A stretch of 41,170 nt of DNA from Stagnihabitans sp039932095 (GCA_039932095.1 JBDTQR010000011.1:1-41170); one strand, 5' to 3'; shown: positions 24,054-32,900, counted from the stretch's first letter. Numbers and translations: made by a program. Notes: generated from the letters alone by a model not told the origin.

Positions 24054-24086
24054 AATGGTGCGTGACCTCACGCACCATTTCTTTTT
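24054..24086 (+). terminator. Rho-independent terminator after bactofilin
   Basis: A perfect 12-bp stem (24054-24065 with 24068-24079), a two-base CC loop as written (a few pairs must open), then T-CTTTTT. It lies 28 bases after the bactofilin stop. A second hairpin TTGCGAA-CCA-TTCGCAA (24085-24101) overlaps its T-run. Confidence 0.88.
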
Positions 24087-24121
24087 GCGAACCATTCGCA
24101 ACGTCATTGAGATGTGGTTAA

Positions 24122-24158
24122 CAAAAACAATTAACTATTTGTTTTTGCATGATAAAAT
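24122..24158 (+). promoter_or_regulatory. AT-rich dyad and possible promoter before the DHA2 transporter
   Basis: CAAAAACAA (24122-24130) and TTGTTTTTG (24139-24147) form a perfect 9-bp dyad with an 8-base spacer. TTAACT (24131-24136), 16 bases, then TAAAAT (24153-24158) is a plausible promoter that overlaps it. The layout suits a repressor of an efflux pump, but no regulator gene is adjacent. Confidence 0.35.
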
Positions 24159-24214
24159 AGCGCGTTGCACGGTCGGACTCGCCCCTTGCGCGCGACCGCT
24201 TATTCTGACAGGTC

Positions 24215-25705
24215 TTGGGCCTTCCTCTGACCCCTCCGGACATCTTGACCCAATCCGCCCTCGCGCCCGAACGCCCGCCAGAAAGACCCGCCGAACGGCC
24301 TTTGGTCTGCCGCCCCGAGCATCGCCGCCTGATCATGGCGGCGGCAGTGCTGGCCTCGTCGATGGGTTTCATCGACAGTTCGGTCACCTCGATCGCCCTG
24401 CCCGCGATCCGGTTGTCGCTCGGCGGTTCACTGGCCGCCGCGCAATGGGTGTCGGGGGCCTATCTTCTGACCCTGTCGTCGCTGATCCTGGTTGGCGGGG
24501 CGGCGAGTGACCGGTTCGGCACGGTCCGGGTCTATGTCGCGGGGATCGTGATCTTCGTGGCCAGTTCGGCGATCTGCATGCTGGCCCAAACCATGGTGCA
24601 GCTTGACATGGCCCGGGCGGTGCAGGGTTTCGGGGCGGCGCTGATGGTGCCCGGGTCGATGACGCTGATCTCGCGCGCCTATCCCCGCGCCCAACGTGGC
24701 GCCGCGCTGGGGATCTGGGCCGCCGCTGCTACCGCCACCACGGCGTCAGGCCCGGTGCTGGGTGGCCTGCTCTTGACCCTTGGCGGTCCGGAGATCTGGC
24801 GCGCGATCTTTGCGTTGAACCTGCCGCTGGGTTCCGCGGCGCTGTATCTGCTTTACCGCTACGCGATGGCCGACCCGGGGCGGCCGGACACGCCGCTTGA
24901 TATTCCCGGCGCGGGCCTCGCGACGCTCGGCCTCGGCCTGCTCGCCTGGGCGTTGACCAAGGAGGGGCAGACCAGCCTTTTGCTGGTCGGCGCGGCGTTG
25001 GCGCTGGCGCTGTTTCTCTGGCGCGAGGCGACGGCGAAGGCCCCGATGATCCGGCTGGGCATGTTCCGCAGCCGTGGCTTTGCACTGGCCAATCTGGCGA
25101 CGCTGTTCCTTTATACCGGCCTGACCGGGGTGATGTTCTACTTGCCGATGACGGCGATCTCGGTCTGGGGGATCAGCCCGATTGGCGTGACCGCCGCATT
25201 CCTGCCGACCTCGTTGATGATCACCGCCCTGTCGTCAACCACCGGCAAGCTGGCTGATCGCATCGGCCCCGGCCCCTTGATGACGGTGGGCGCGGCGCTG
25301 GTGGCATGCGGCTATGCGGCGCTGGCGTGGAATGCGCCGAGCGGACAGTTTTACAGCCATATCGTGCCGTTCATGGCTCTGGTCGGGTTCGGCATGGCAC
25401 TTGTCGTGGCCCCCTTGACCGCGGCAATCATGGAATATGCCGACGACAGCGAACAGGGCGCCGCGTCAGGCATCAACAACGCCGTCGCCCGCGCCTCGGG
25501 TCTGATCGCCGTGGCAGCGATGGGCAGCGTTGCAAGATGGTCCTACGGCGCGGTCACTGCCGACACGCCCGGCTTTGGCCTGCCCGGCGCGTCCGCCAGC
25601 CACATCGCCGCCACCAGCACCGCATTTTCCCACATCGCTGCGGCCTCAGCCGTGATGGCGCTGGCTTCGGCAACTGCTGCCGTGCTGATCGGCCGGAAGC
25701 GGTAA
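24215..25705 (+). CDS. MFS transporter, DHA2 (EmrB/QacA) type
   Basis: A 496-residue carrier with about fourteen hydrophobic helices. Helix 1 carries MGFIDSSVTSIALPAIRLSL, where the Asp matches the D1 motif of 14-TM drug:H+ antiporters. AAQWVSGAYLLTLSSLILVG, DRFGTVRVYVAG and GAALMVPGSMTLISRAYPRA follow, then the motif C-like ASGPVLGGLL. It likely exports small hydrophobic compounds; the substrate is unknown. No ATG occurs before helix 1 (first ATG at 24335), so the start is probably TTG at 24215 or 24245, or the shorter ATG. The start is therefore uncertain. It converges on prfB. Confidence 0.87.
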   Translation: MGLPLTPPDILTQSALAPERPPERPAERPLVCRPEHRRLIMAAAVLASSMGFIDSSVTSIALPAIRLSLGGSLAAAQWVSGAYLLTLSSLILVGGAASDRFGTVRVYVAGIVIFVASSAICMLAQTMVQLDMARAVQGFGAALMVPGSMTLISRAYPRAQRGAALGIWAAAATATTASGPVLGGLLLTLGGPEIWRAIFALNLPLGSAALYLLYRYAMADPGRPDTPLDIPGAGLATLGLGLLAWALTKEGQTSLLLVGAALALALFLWREATAKAPMIRLGMFRSRGFALANLATLFLYTGLTGVMFYLPMTAISVWGISPIGVTAAFLPTSLMITALSSTTGKLADRIGPGPLMTVGAALVACGYAALAWNAPSGQFYSHIVPFMALVGFGMALVVAPLTAAIMEYADDSEQGAASGINNAVARASGLIAVAAMGSVARWSYGAVTADTPGFGLPGASASHIAATSTAFSHIAAASAVMALASATAAVLIGRKR

Positions 25706-25794
25706 GGCTGGAAAAAAACCCTTCACGGAATTGAACTCTGGGGCGACGCTCCCCCGCGTATGGCCTTGAGTTCGACAGGCGGCAGGTACGCTGG

Positions 25795-26922
25795 TTATTC
25801 CTCGGCGTTGGCCTCCGCCCGGCTCTTGCCTGCCACGTCCATCGCCAGCGTCGCCGCCATGAAGCGGTCAAGATCGCCGTCCAGCACACCTTGGGTGTCG
25901 CTGGTTTCCACATTGGTCCGCAGATCCTTGACCATCTGATAGGGCTGCAAGACGTAAGAGCGGATCTGGTTGCCCCAGCCCGCATCGCCCTTGTTCTCAT
26001 GTGCCTCGTTGATCGCGGCGTTGCGCTTTTCCATCTCCTGCTGGTACAGCCGGGATTTCAGCGCCTGCATCGCAATATCGCGGTTCTGGTGCTGCGATTT
26101 CATCGACGAGGTCACCACGATGCCGGACGGGAAATGGGTGATCCGCACCGCCGAGTCGGTCTTGTTGACATGCTGACCACCGGCGCCTGACGAGCGGTAG
26201 GTGTCGATGCGGATGTCCTTGTCCTGCACCTCGATCTCGATGTTGTCGTCGACCACCGGATAGACCCAGACCGAGGCGAACGAGGTTTGCCGCTTGTCGG
26301 CCGAGCCGAACGGACTGATGCGGACCAGCCGGTGCACGCCAGACTCGGACTTCAGCCAGCCATAGGCGTTATGGCCGGAAATCTTGTAGGCCGCCGATTT
26401 GATCCCGGTCTCGTCGCCCGCGGTTTCCGATTGCAGTTCAACCTTGTAGCCCTTTGACTCGGCCCAGCGATAATACATCCGCGCCAGCATGGACGCCCAG
26501 TCACAGCTTTCGGTCCCACCGGCCCCGGCGTTGATTTCCAGAAAGGTGTCGTTGCTGTCGGCCTCGCCGTTCAAGAGCGCTTCCAGCTCCTTGCCCGCCG
26601 CCAGATCCATCAACGCCCGCAGTGCCACCTCAGCCTCGGCGATGATCTCGTCGTCGCCCTCGATCTCACCCAGTTCGATCAGTTCGACATTGTCGCGCAA
26701 CCCCTGGTCCACCAACTTGTAGGTCGACAAGGCGTCCAGCAGTCCCTGACGTTCCCGCATCAGTTTCTGCGCCCGGGTCGGATCGTTCCACAGATCCGGC
26801 GCTTCGATCATCGCGTCGAACTCTTCCAGCCGGTGGGCCGAGGTTGCAATTTCCATCCGCTGACCCAGCAGTTTCAGCGACTTGGCAATCGCATCGACAG
26901 TGTTCTGGGTTTCAGTGCGCAT
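25795..26922 (-). CDS. prfB: Peptide chain release factor 2
   Basis: A 375-residue RF2. It has the stop-codon-reading SPF in RISPFGSADKRQTSF and the catalytic GGQ in YRSSGAGGQHVNKTDSAVRI. It releases peptides at UGA and UAA. The frame is continuous from ATG at 26922 and there is no CTTTGA-type programmed frameshift near codon 25, so autoregulation by frameshifting is absent here. Longer in-frame starts up to 26970 are less like the family. It lies downstream of the PBP1A gene in the same direction with a 69-base gap, so joint transcription is possible. Confidence 0.96.
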   Translation of the reverse strand: MRTETQNTVDAIAKSLKLLGQRMEIATSAHRLEEFDAMIEAPDLWNDPTRAQKLMRERQGLLDALSTYKLVDQGLRDNVELIELGEIEGDDEIIAEAEVALRALMDLAAGKELEALLNGEADSNDTFLEINAGAGGTESCDWASMLARMYYRWAESKGYKVELQSETAGDETGIKSAAYKISGHNAYGWLKSESGVHRLVRISPFGSADKRQTSFASVWVYPVVDDNIEIEVQDKDIRIDTYRSSGAGGQHVNKTDSAVRITHFPSGIVVTSSMKSQHQNRDIAMQALKSRLYQQEMEKRNAAINEAHENKGDAGWGNQIRSYVLQPYQMVKDLRTNVETSDTQGVLDGDLDRFMAATLAMDVAGKSRAEANAEE

Positions 26923-26991
26923 GGCGAAGCATTCCTGGATCATAGGTTCGGGCCGGGGTGATAGCGGCAAGCGGCATTGGGGGCAAGACGA

Positions 26992-29535
26992 TCAGTACAG
27001 CCCGCCCGCACTGAGCGAGCCAAAATTGGCTTTCTTCGGCACCGATTTCACCGTGCCATCCGAGGTTGTCACAGTCTCGGACGTGTCGGATTCGCCCGCC
27101 GCAAACAGCGGCAGGTTTTCCCCCATGCCAAAGCCACCATCGACCAGGGCGCCCAGACCGAACACCGGCTCTTCGCCGTCGCGGAAATATTCCGGCTGCA
27201 CATTGGGACCCGAGGCGCCGTCAGGCAACTGCGCGCCGGTGTAGCGGTCGATGTTGATGAAATGGCCACCCGGTGGCACCTTGAACGCCGTGCCGCCAAA
27301 ATGTTTGACCGCCTTTTCCATGAAGGCCTGGAAGATCGGCACACACAGCGTGCCACCAAACGCCCCCGGCCCCAGTGTGCGCGGCGTGTCAAAACCCATG
27401 TAACAGCCCGCCACGATGTTGGAGGTAAAGCCGATGAACCAAACGTCCTTGGCATCGTTGGTGGTCCCGGTCTTGCCTGCCACCGGCACCGACAGATGCA
27501 CGCCGTGGCCCGACCCGCGCGAGATGACACCTTCCATCATCGAGGTCAGCTGATAGGCGGTGATGGCGTTCATCATCCGCTCGCGGTCGGAATTGATGGT
27601 GACCGGCTGTCCCGCCGGCAGCGTGTCGGCGTCGCAGTCGGTACAGGTGCGGGCATCGTGGCGGTAAATCGTCTTGCCATAGCGGTCCTGCACCCGGTCG
27701 ACCAACGTCGGCTCCACCCGCTCGCCGCCATTGGCAAATTCGGCATAGGCGGCGACCATCTTGAACAGCGTGGTTTCCTGCGCGCCGAGCGCGTTGGCCA
27801 GCAACGGCTGCAATTTGTCATAGACGCCAAAGCGTTCGGCGTAGGCGGCCACCGTGTCCATCCCAACCTCTTGCGCGATCCGGATTGTCATCAGGTTCCG
27901 GCTCTGCTCGATGCCGGTCCGCATCGGCGTCGGACCATAGAACTTGCCGTTGGAGTTTTGCGGCGTCCACAGGCCCTGCGGCGTGTTCACCTCGATCGGC
28001 GCGTCGATGATGATGGTGGCCGGAGTAAAGCCTGAATCCAGCGCCGAGGCATAGACGAACGGTTTGAAGCTGGAGCCGGGCTGGCGCGATGCCTGCGTCG
28101 CCCGGTTGAACACCGAATCCTGATAGGAAAAGCCGCCCTGCATCGCGATGACCCGGCCGGTGTTGACGTCCATCGCCATGAAGCCGCCCTGCACCTCGGG
28201 CACCTGGCGCAGCGACCAGCGGACGAATGACCCGTCATCCGCCGTCACCGCCCGCACCATCACCACATCACCGACATCGACCAGATCGGCGGGTACCTTG
28301 GCCTTCTTGCCCAGCGTGCGGTCGGCATTGCGTTTGCGGGCCCAGGTCACATCCTTGGCCGGGATCGTGGTATCGGTGCCATCCTCGACGCCTTCGATCC
28401 CCAGCGTCGCCGTGTCCTCGCCCAGTGACAACACCACCGCCGCATGCCAGTCCTGCACGTCGCGCGGCAGATGCGCGACATTGGCCAACGCCTCGCGCCA
28501 TTTGTCCGGGGCCAGCTCTTCCGGCTTTAGTGTCTTGCCTGTTCCGCGCCAGACCCCCTGACTGCGGTCATATTTCTCCAGCCCGTCCTGCAACGCCTCG
28601 GCGGCCAGCTTTTGAAACTCCGGGTTCTCGGTGGCGCGGATCGACAGGCCGCCCGAGAAGAACTCGCTTTCACCAAAGGTGCCCGACAACTGACGGCGGA
28701 TCTCATCCGTGAAATAGTCACGCGGCGGCAGGACGTTGCGATAGGTCGGGAAATCGCCGTTCTGCACAGATTGCAGCGGGGCGTCCTTTTCCTTGGCATA
28801 GGTCGCGTCGTCGAGATAGCCGTTCTGCCACATCTCATGCAGCACATAATTGCGCCGGGCCAGCAGTCGGTCCTTGTTGCGAACAGGGTGATAGTCGCTG
28901 GGCGCTTTCGGCATCGACGCCAGCATCGCCGCCTCATGCGGGGCAAGGTCGGACAAAGGTTTGTTGAAATAGGTCTGCGCCGCCGCCGCCACACCGTAAG
29001 AGTTCTGGCCGAGGAAAATCTCGTTCAGATACAGTTCCAGGATCTTGTCCTTGCTCAGCGTCTTTTCCAGCCGCGCTGCGAGGATGATTTCCTTGATCTT
29101 GCGCTCGGCGGAGCGGTCACCCGACAGCAGGAAGTTCTTCATCACTTGCTGGGTGATGGTGGACGCGCCACGGGCGTTCTTGCCGCCCGACAGGATGGCA
29201 TCCCGGCCGGCTGCGATCATGCCTTCGATGTCATAACCGGCATGTGTGTAGAAATGCTTGTCCTCGGCCGAGATGAAGGCTTCCTTGACCAGATCGGGAA
29301 TGTCACCGATCGGCACGAACATCCGCCGCTCGGTCGCAAACTCGTCCATCACCGCGCCCTCGGCGGAATAGATTCGGCTGATCGTCGGCGGGGCATAGTT
29401 GGCCAGCGAATCGCTGCTCGGCAAGTCACGGGAATACATGTAAAAAACGCCGCCGACCGTCAGCGCCGTGAACAGCAGACCCATCGTCACCATCGTAAAG
29501 ATGGCTCCGAGAAACTTTCCGATAAATCTCAGCAC
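26992..29535 (-). CDS. mrcA: Penicillin-binding protein 1A (bifunctional)
   Basis: An 847-residue class A PBP. It has one N-terminal membrane anchor (about 10-33), a glycosyltransferase 51 domain (about 55-230) with the catalytic Glu in SAEDKHFYTHAGYD and the motif GASTITQQVMKNFLL, an OB-like insert (about 365-430), and a transpeptidase with SxxK in RQPGSSFKPF, SRN in IEQSRNLM and KTGT in PVAGKTGTTND. It polymerises and cross-links peptidoglycan in the periplasm. A CTDC pair (ARTCTDCDAD) in the C-terminal half could form a disulfide. The amidase gene upstream is co-directional, so this is a cell-wall cluster. Confidence 0.95.
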   Translation of the reverse strand: MLRFIGKFLGAIFTMVTMGLLFTALTVGGVFYMYSRDLPSSDSLANYAPPTISRIYSAEGAVMDEFATERRMFVPIGDIPDLVKEAFISAEDKHFYTHAGYDIEGMIAAGRDAILSGGKNARGASTITQQVMKNFLLSGDRSAERKIKEIILAARLEKTLSKDKILELYLNEIFLGQNSYGVAAAAQTYFNKPLSDLAPHEAAMLASMPKAPSDYHPVRNKDRLLARRNYVLHEMWQNGYLDDATYAKEKDAPLQSVQNGDFPTYRNVLPPRDYFTDEIRRQLSGTFGESEFFSGGLSIRATENPEFQKLAAEALQDGLEKYDRSQGVWRGTGKTLKPEELAPDKWREALANVAHLPRDVQDWHAAVVLSLGEDTATLGIEGVEDGTDTTIPAKDVTWARKRNADRTLGKKAKVPADLVDVGDVVMVRAVTADDGSFVRWSLRQVPEVQGGFMAMDVNTGRVIAMQGGFSYQDSVFNRATQASRQPGSSFKPFVYASALDSGFTPATIIIDAPIEVNTPQGLWTPQNSNGKFYGPTPMRTGIEQSRNLMTIRIAQEVGMDTVAAYAERFGVYDKLQPLLANALGAQETTLFKMVAAYAEFANGGERVEPTLVDRVQDRYGKTIYRHDARTCTDCDADTLPAGQPVTINSDRERMMNAITAYQLTSMMEGVISRGSGHGVHLSVPVAGKTGTTNDAKDVWFIGFTSNIVAGCYMGFDTPRTLGPGAFGGTLCVPIFQAFMEKAVKHFGGTAFKVPPGGHFINIDRYTGAQLPDGASGPNVQPEYFRDGEEPVFGLGALVDGGFGMGENLPLFAAGESDTSETVTTSDGTVKSVPKKANFGSLSAGGLY

Positions 29536-29640
29536 GTAGCGCCCCCTGGGTCCTGGCCCGCCTTATACACTCGACCGGTGGCAAAGGTCAAAACCATGGC
29601 TTCACCCGACATGGGATACAGCGCCGACCCGCGCAAGGGG

Positions 29641-30837
29641 TTACGGCTTGGTTGCCGCCCGCGCCGCATCATCGGCAGCCCAGGACTTCAAACCGTCACG
29701 GATCGCCTGCGCCATTTTCAGCCGCCAGTCGGCATCCGTCAGCCGCGCCAGATCACTGGCCGACGACATGAAGCCAAGTTCGATCAGCACTGACGGGATG
29801 TCGGGCGATTTCAGCACCGAAAACGACGCCTCCTGATGGGGATGGCGGTGCATCTTCAACCCCGCCCCCTTGATCGCCCCGACCATGGCATCGGCCAGCC
29901 TTGCGGTGCGCGGCTGGGTCTCGGTCCGCGCCATGTCCATCAGAACGGCAATCACCGTGTCGTCTTGTTGCTGCAGATCGACGCCCGCCAGCAGATCATC
30001 GCGGTTGTGCCGCTCGGCCAGCGTGGCCGAAGCCTTGTCGCTCGCCTCATCCGCCAGGGTATAAACGGTGGCCCCCACCGCCTCGCCCTCGGCAAGGGCA
30101 TCGGCATGCAGCGCCAGAAACACCTGCGCCCCGGCCTGATGCGCAATCGAGATCCGGGTCTCCAGCGGCACGAAGGTGTCCTCCTCCCGCGTCAGGATCA
30201 CCTTGAAGCCACCGGCGCGCAGCAGCACTTCCTTCAACTCGCGCGCAAAGACCATCATCAGCCCGGCCTCCGAGCGCCCGTCGCGCTCCGCCCCCGGATC
30301 AATGCCGCCATGCCCGGGGTCCAGCACCACGATCAGCGGCCCGGAACCGCGCGGCGGCACCGGGGTCAGCGCGGCAGCTTGCGGCAGCGCCCAGCCCTGT
30401 GGTTCCGGTTCCGCCGCCTTGATCGCAAAGGCCGCCTGCGTGGCCGGTTGCAGCTTCAGATGCACCGCAGCGGCATCCCCCGTCGACATGGCCGCTTCAG
30501 CCACCAGCATCGGCCCCGCCAGATCCATCACCAGCCGCGACCAGCCCGGCCGAAACACCCCAGCGCGTAGGCCAGTGATCCTGCCCCTGTCCCGGGGCAT
30601 CAGTTCCAGCCCGGTCCAGTCGACTTCGCGGAAATCCAGAATCAGCCGTGGCGGCTGATCCAGCACCCGAACCCGCCACGGCACCGGCTGGCTGATCGCC
30701 AGCACCACATCCACCCCGTCGCCCTGTTGCACGACATGCGAGGCGTTGGGGTCCAGATGCGCCAAGGCCGACAGGTCCTGCGCCGCAACCCGGCCCAGCC
30801 CCAGCATCAACCCCAAGATCATCAGCCAAACGCGCAT
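29641..30837 (-). CDS. N-acetylmuramoyl-L-alanine amidase (AMIN + Amidase_3)
   Basis: A 398-residue exported zinc amidase. Its signal peptide is MRVWLMILGLMLGLGRVAAQ. An AMIN domain (about 35-130) should direct it to septal wall, and the Amidase_3 domain (about 190-385) has zinc and catalytic residues in VVLDPGHGGIDPGAERDG, FLALHADAL and VLIELGFMSS. It cleaves the bond between MurNAc and L-Ala, as AmiC-type enzymes do in daughter-cell separation. The start at 30837 follows AGGGGG; longer in-frame starts would bury the signal peptide. PBP1A follows 105 bases downstream. No EnvC/NlpD-type activator is adjacent, although an M23 protein lies about 6 kb away. Confidence 0.92.
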   Translation of the reverse strand: MRVWLMILGLMLGLGRVAAQDLSALAHLDPNASHVVQQGDGVDVVLAISQPVPWRVRVLDQPPRLILDFREVDWTGLELMPRDRGRITGLRAGVFRPGWSRLVMDLAGPMLVAEAAMSTGDAAAVHLKLQPATQAAFAIKAAEPEPQGWALPQAAALTPVPPRGSGPLIVVLDPGHGGIDPGAERDGRSEAGLMMVFARELKEVLLRAGGFKVILTREEDTFVPLETRISIAHQAGAQVFLALHADALAEGEAVGATVYTLADEASDKASATLAERHNRDDLLAGVDLQQQDDTVIAVLMDMARTETQPRTARLADAMVGAIKGAGLKMHRHPHQEASFSVLKSPDIPSVLIELGFMSSASDLARLTDADWRLKMAQAIRDGLKSWAADDAARAATKP

Positions 30838-30853
30838 ACCAACCCCCTGCATA

Positions 30854-30879
30854 TTGGCAAAAATATCCCCGCCGGAGGC
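30854..30879 (-). terminator. Terminator-like element after the aminotransferase gene
   Basis: On the minus strand, CCTC-CGGC-GGGG is followed by ATATTTTT, eight bases beyond the aminotransferase stop. The stem is short (one wobble pair) but GC-rich and followed by a T-rich tail. I recall nearly the same element between genes in many Rhodobacteraceae. It also lies in the amidase leader. Confidence 0.5.
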
Positions 30880-30886
30880 TCTGCCC

Positions 30887-32014
30887 TCACCGCGGCCGCT
30901 GCCCCATATAGTCCTGCAAGCGCCGCAACCCCTCCTTAATGTCGGCCGTCGCCCGCGCATAGGAAAACCGCAAGCTGCGCGCCCCCCTCAGCGGATCAAA
31001 GTCCAGACCCGGCGTCACCGCCACCCCAGCCTCACGCAGCAACTCGGCAGCAAACGCCAGCGAGTTGTCGGTCAGGTCACTGACATCGGCATAGATGTAG
31101 AACGCCCCATCAGGCGGCGCGATCTTGTCAAATCCCAGCATCAGTCGCCGGTTCTCGGCATAGGTCGCGCGGTTGGCCTCCAACTCGTCTATGCAGTCCA
31201 GCGCGGCGAGAGCCACGACTTGCGAGGCATGTGGTGCGCAGATGAACAGGTTCTGCGCCAGCCGTTCGACCGTGCGAATATGATCTTCCGGCACCACCAT
31301 CCAGCCGGCACGCCATCCGGTCATGCTGAAATACTTGCTGAACGAGTTGACCACATAGATATCGTCGCTGATCTCCAGCGCCGACACCGCCCGGTCGCCA
31401 TAGTGCAGCCCGTGGTAAATCTCATCCGACACAAAGCGCAGATCCCGCCCACCCGCATAGGTGATCAGGTCAGCCAAAGCCCGACGTGACAACATGGTGC
31501 CCGAGGGATTTCCGGGTGAGGCGACGATCAGGCCCTGCAGGTCCAGTCCGTCCAGATCGGCGGGCACCGGTTGCAGGCGGTTTTCTCGCCGGGCCTGCAC
31601 GCCGACCGGTATCAGCGACAGCGCTTTCAATATCTGGCGGTAACTCGGATAGCCCGGCTCGCCCATGCCCACCCGATCGCCTGCATCAAAGAGCGCGGTG
31701 AAGGCCAGCAGGAACGCGCCGGATGAGCCTGCCGTCACCACCACCCGTTCGGGGTTCAGATCGACACCGTACCAACGGCGATACAGGTCCGCGATGCCGT
31801 GCCGCAGCTCCGGCAGACCCAGCGAGACGGTGTAGCCCAGCGACTGCCCCAGCCCGGCCACCAAAGCCGCGCGCGCCGCTGCCGGCGCGGCAGTGCCGGG
31901 CTGGCCGACCTCCATATGCACGATGTGGCGCCCGGCCTCTTCCGCCTTTCGCGCCGCTTCGACCACGTCCATCACGATAAAGGGATCAACCTGCCCGCGC
32001 ACCGACTTATGCAT
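30887..32014 (-). CDS. PLP-dependent aminotransferase, class I/II
   Basis: A 375-residue fold-type I aminotransferase. It has a PLP-phosphate region VVTAGSSGAFLLAF, an aromatic-binding DRVGMGEPGYPSYRQI, IVASPGNPSGTMLS, FVSDEIYHGLHYG, the Schiff-base Lys227 in SFSKYFSMTGWRAGWMV, and the C-terminal RSLRFSYAR, whose Arg binds the substrate carboxylate. It resembles aspartate/alanine-type transaminases; the substrate is not shown. The frame stays open for about 240 codons upstream, but that part runs across the DsbA-like gene and has no family similarity. ATG 32014 (MHKSVRGQVDPFIVMDVVEA) is the family start. It is divergent from the DsbA-like gene. Confidence 0.92.
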   Translation of the reverse strand: MHKSVRGQVDPFIVMDVVEAARKAEEAGRHIVHMEVGQPGTAAPAAARAALVAGLGQSLGYTVSLGLPELRHGIADLYRRWYGVDLNPERVVVTAGSSGAFLLAFTALFDAGDRVGMGEPGYPSYRQILKALSLIPVGVQARRENRLQPVPADLDGLDLQGLIVASPGNPSGTMLSRRALADLITYAGGRDLRFVSDEIYHGLHYGDRAVSALEISDDIYVVNSFSKYFSMTGWRAGWMVVPEDHIRTVERLAQNLFICAPHASQVVALAALDCIDELEANRATYAENRRLMLGFDKIAPPDGAFYIYADVSDLTDNSLAFAAELLREAGVAVTPGLDFDPLRGARSLRFSYARATADIKEGLRRLQDYMGQRPR

Positions 32015-32110
32015 CGCTTGATCTCTCCACCGCCCTGCCGCATTGTTGTGGCCCATAGTCCCTTGCAAGATCGCAAGGTCAAGCCCAGCCGTTTGTTCCC
32101 GAGGTTCCCG

Positions 32111-32860
32111 ATGCGCCGCAAACTGATCACCCTGACCACCACGCTCGCCCTCATGGCCTCCACCGCTCTTGCGGGCGGCCTTGGCACGATGACCGACGCA
32201 GAGCGCAGCGAATTCCGGGCTGAGGTCCGGCAATATCTGCTCGACAATCCCGAGGTGCTGATGGAGGCGATGCAGGCCCTGCAAGACCGTCAGGACAAGG
32301 AAGCGGCCGCGCATGATCAACTGGTGCTCTCCTCCAGCAAGGACGCGGTGTTCAACGATCCCAATTCCTGGGTCGGCGGCAATCCTGACGGCGATGTGAC
32401 GGTGGTGGAGTTCATGGACTACCGCTGCAGCTATTGCCGCAAGGCCTATTCCGAGGTCGCCGACATGGTGAAGGCTGACGGCAATATCCGTTTCATCGTC
32501 AAGGAGTTCCCGATTCTGGGCGATGACTCCGTTGCCTCCTCGCGTTTTGCCATCGCTATGCGGCTTCTGCACGGTGACGGCGCTTATGAGACGGTGCATG
32601 ACGAATTGATCACCCTGCGCGGAGCGCCTGATGCCGCGACCCTGGGCCGTCTGGCAGTCAAGATGGGTTATGAGGCGCAGCCGCTGCTTGACATGATGGG
32701 TGACGACAAGGTCACCGCGATCATCGCCGCCAATCACCAGATGGGCGAACAGTTGAACATCACCGGCACCCCGACCTTTGTGGTCGACCAGACCCTGTTG
32801 CGCGGCTATCTGCCGGAAGCCGAGATGCAGAAAATCGTGGACCAGCAGCGCGCAGGCTGA
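32111..32860 (+). CDS. DsbA-family thiol:disulfide oxidoreductase (periplasmic)
   Basis: A 249-residue exported protein. Its signal peptide is residues 1-21 (ends STALAG), followed by a helical N-terminal region (MTDAERSEFRAEVRQYLLDN) like that of Com1/ScsC-type proteins, then a thioredoxin-fold DsbA domain with the active site YRCSYCRK (Cys106, Cys109) and the cis-Pro in NITGTPTFVVD. It should oxidise or isomerise disulfides of envelope proteins; several cysteine-pair envelope proteins are in this window. The start follows GAGGTT, and the frame is open far upstream without signal-peptide sense. Three 15-bp repeats begin at its stop. Confidence 0.93.
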   Translation: MRRKLITLTTTLALMASTALAGGLGTMTDAERSEFRAEVRQYLLDNPEVLMEAMQALQDRQDKEAAAHDQLVLSSSKDAVFNDPNSWVGGNPDGDVTVVEFMDYRCSYCRKAYSEVADMVKADGNIRFIVKEFPILGDDSVASSRFAIAMRLLHGDGAYETVHDELITLRGAPDAATLGRLAVKMGYEAQPLLDMMGDDKVTAIIAANHQMGEQLNITGTPTFVVDQTLLRGYLPEAEMQKIVDQQRAG

Positions 32861-32900
32861 CCTGTAGCCGGCTCACCTGGTGCCAGCTCACCTGGTGGTA
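32856..32900. repeat. Three tandem 15-bp units at the end of the DsbA-like gene
   Basis: Units start at 32856, 32871 and 32886. The second and third share GCTCACCTGGTG exactly, and the first (GCTGACCTGTAGCCG) differs at four positions and includes the TGA stop. CACCTGGTG is nearly self-complementary, so the block can fold. No clear terminator is present otherwise in this convergent gap. Confidence 0.55.

Noticed and set aside
24117..24135. GTTAAC...TTAAC pair as a CtrA site
   Set aside because: The TTAA halves are separated by nine bases, not seven as in the CtrA consensus.
25733..25773. GAACTC/GAGTTC pairing between the DHA2 transporter and prfB as a terminator
   Set aside because: Arms are 6 bp, 29 bases apart, with only weak pairing inside and no T-run.
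32015..32737. Upstream extension of the aminotransferase frame
   Set aside because: It runs antisense through the DsbA-like gene and shows no family similarity; the enzyme's usual start is ATG 32014.
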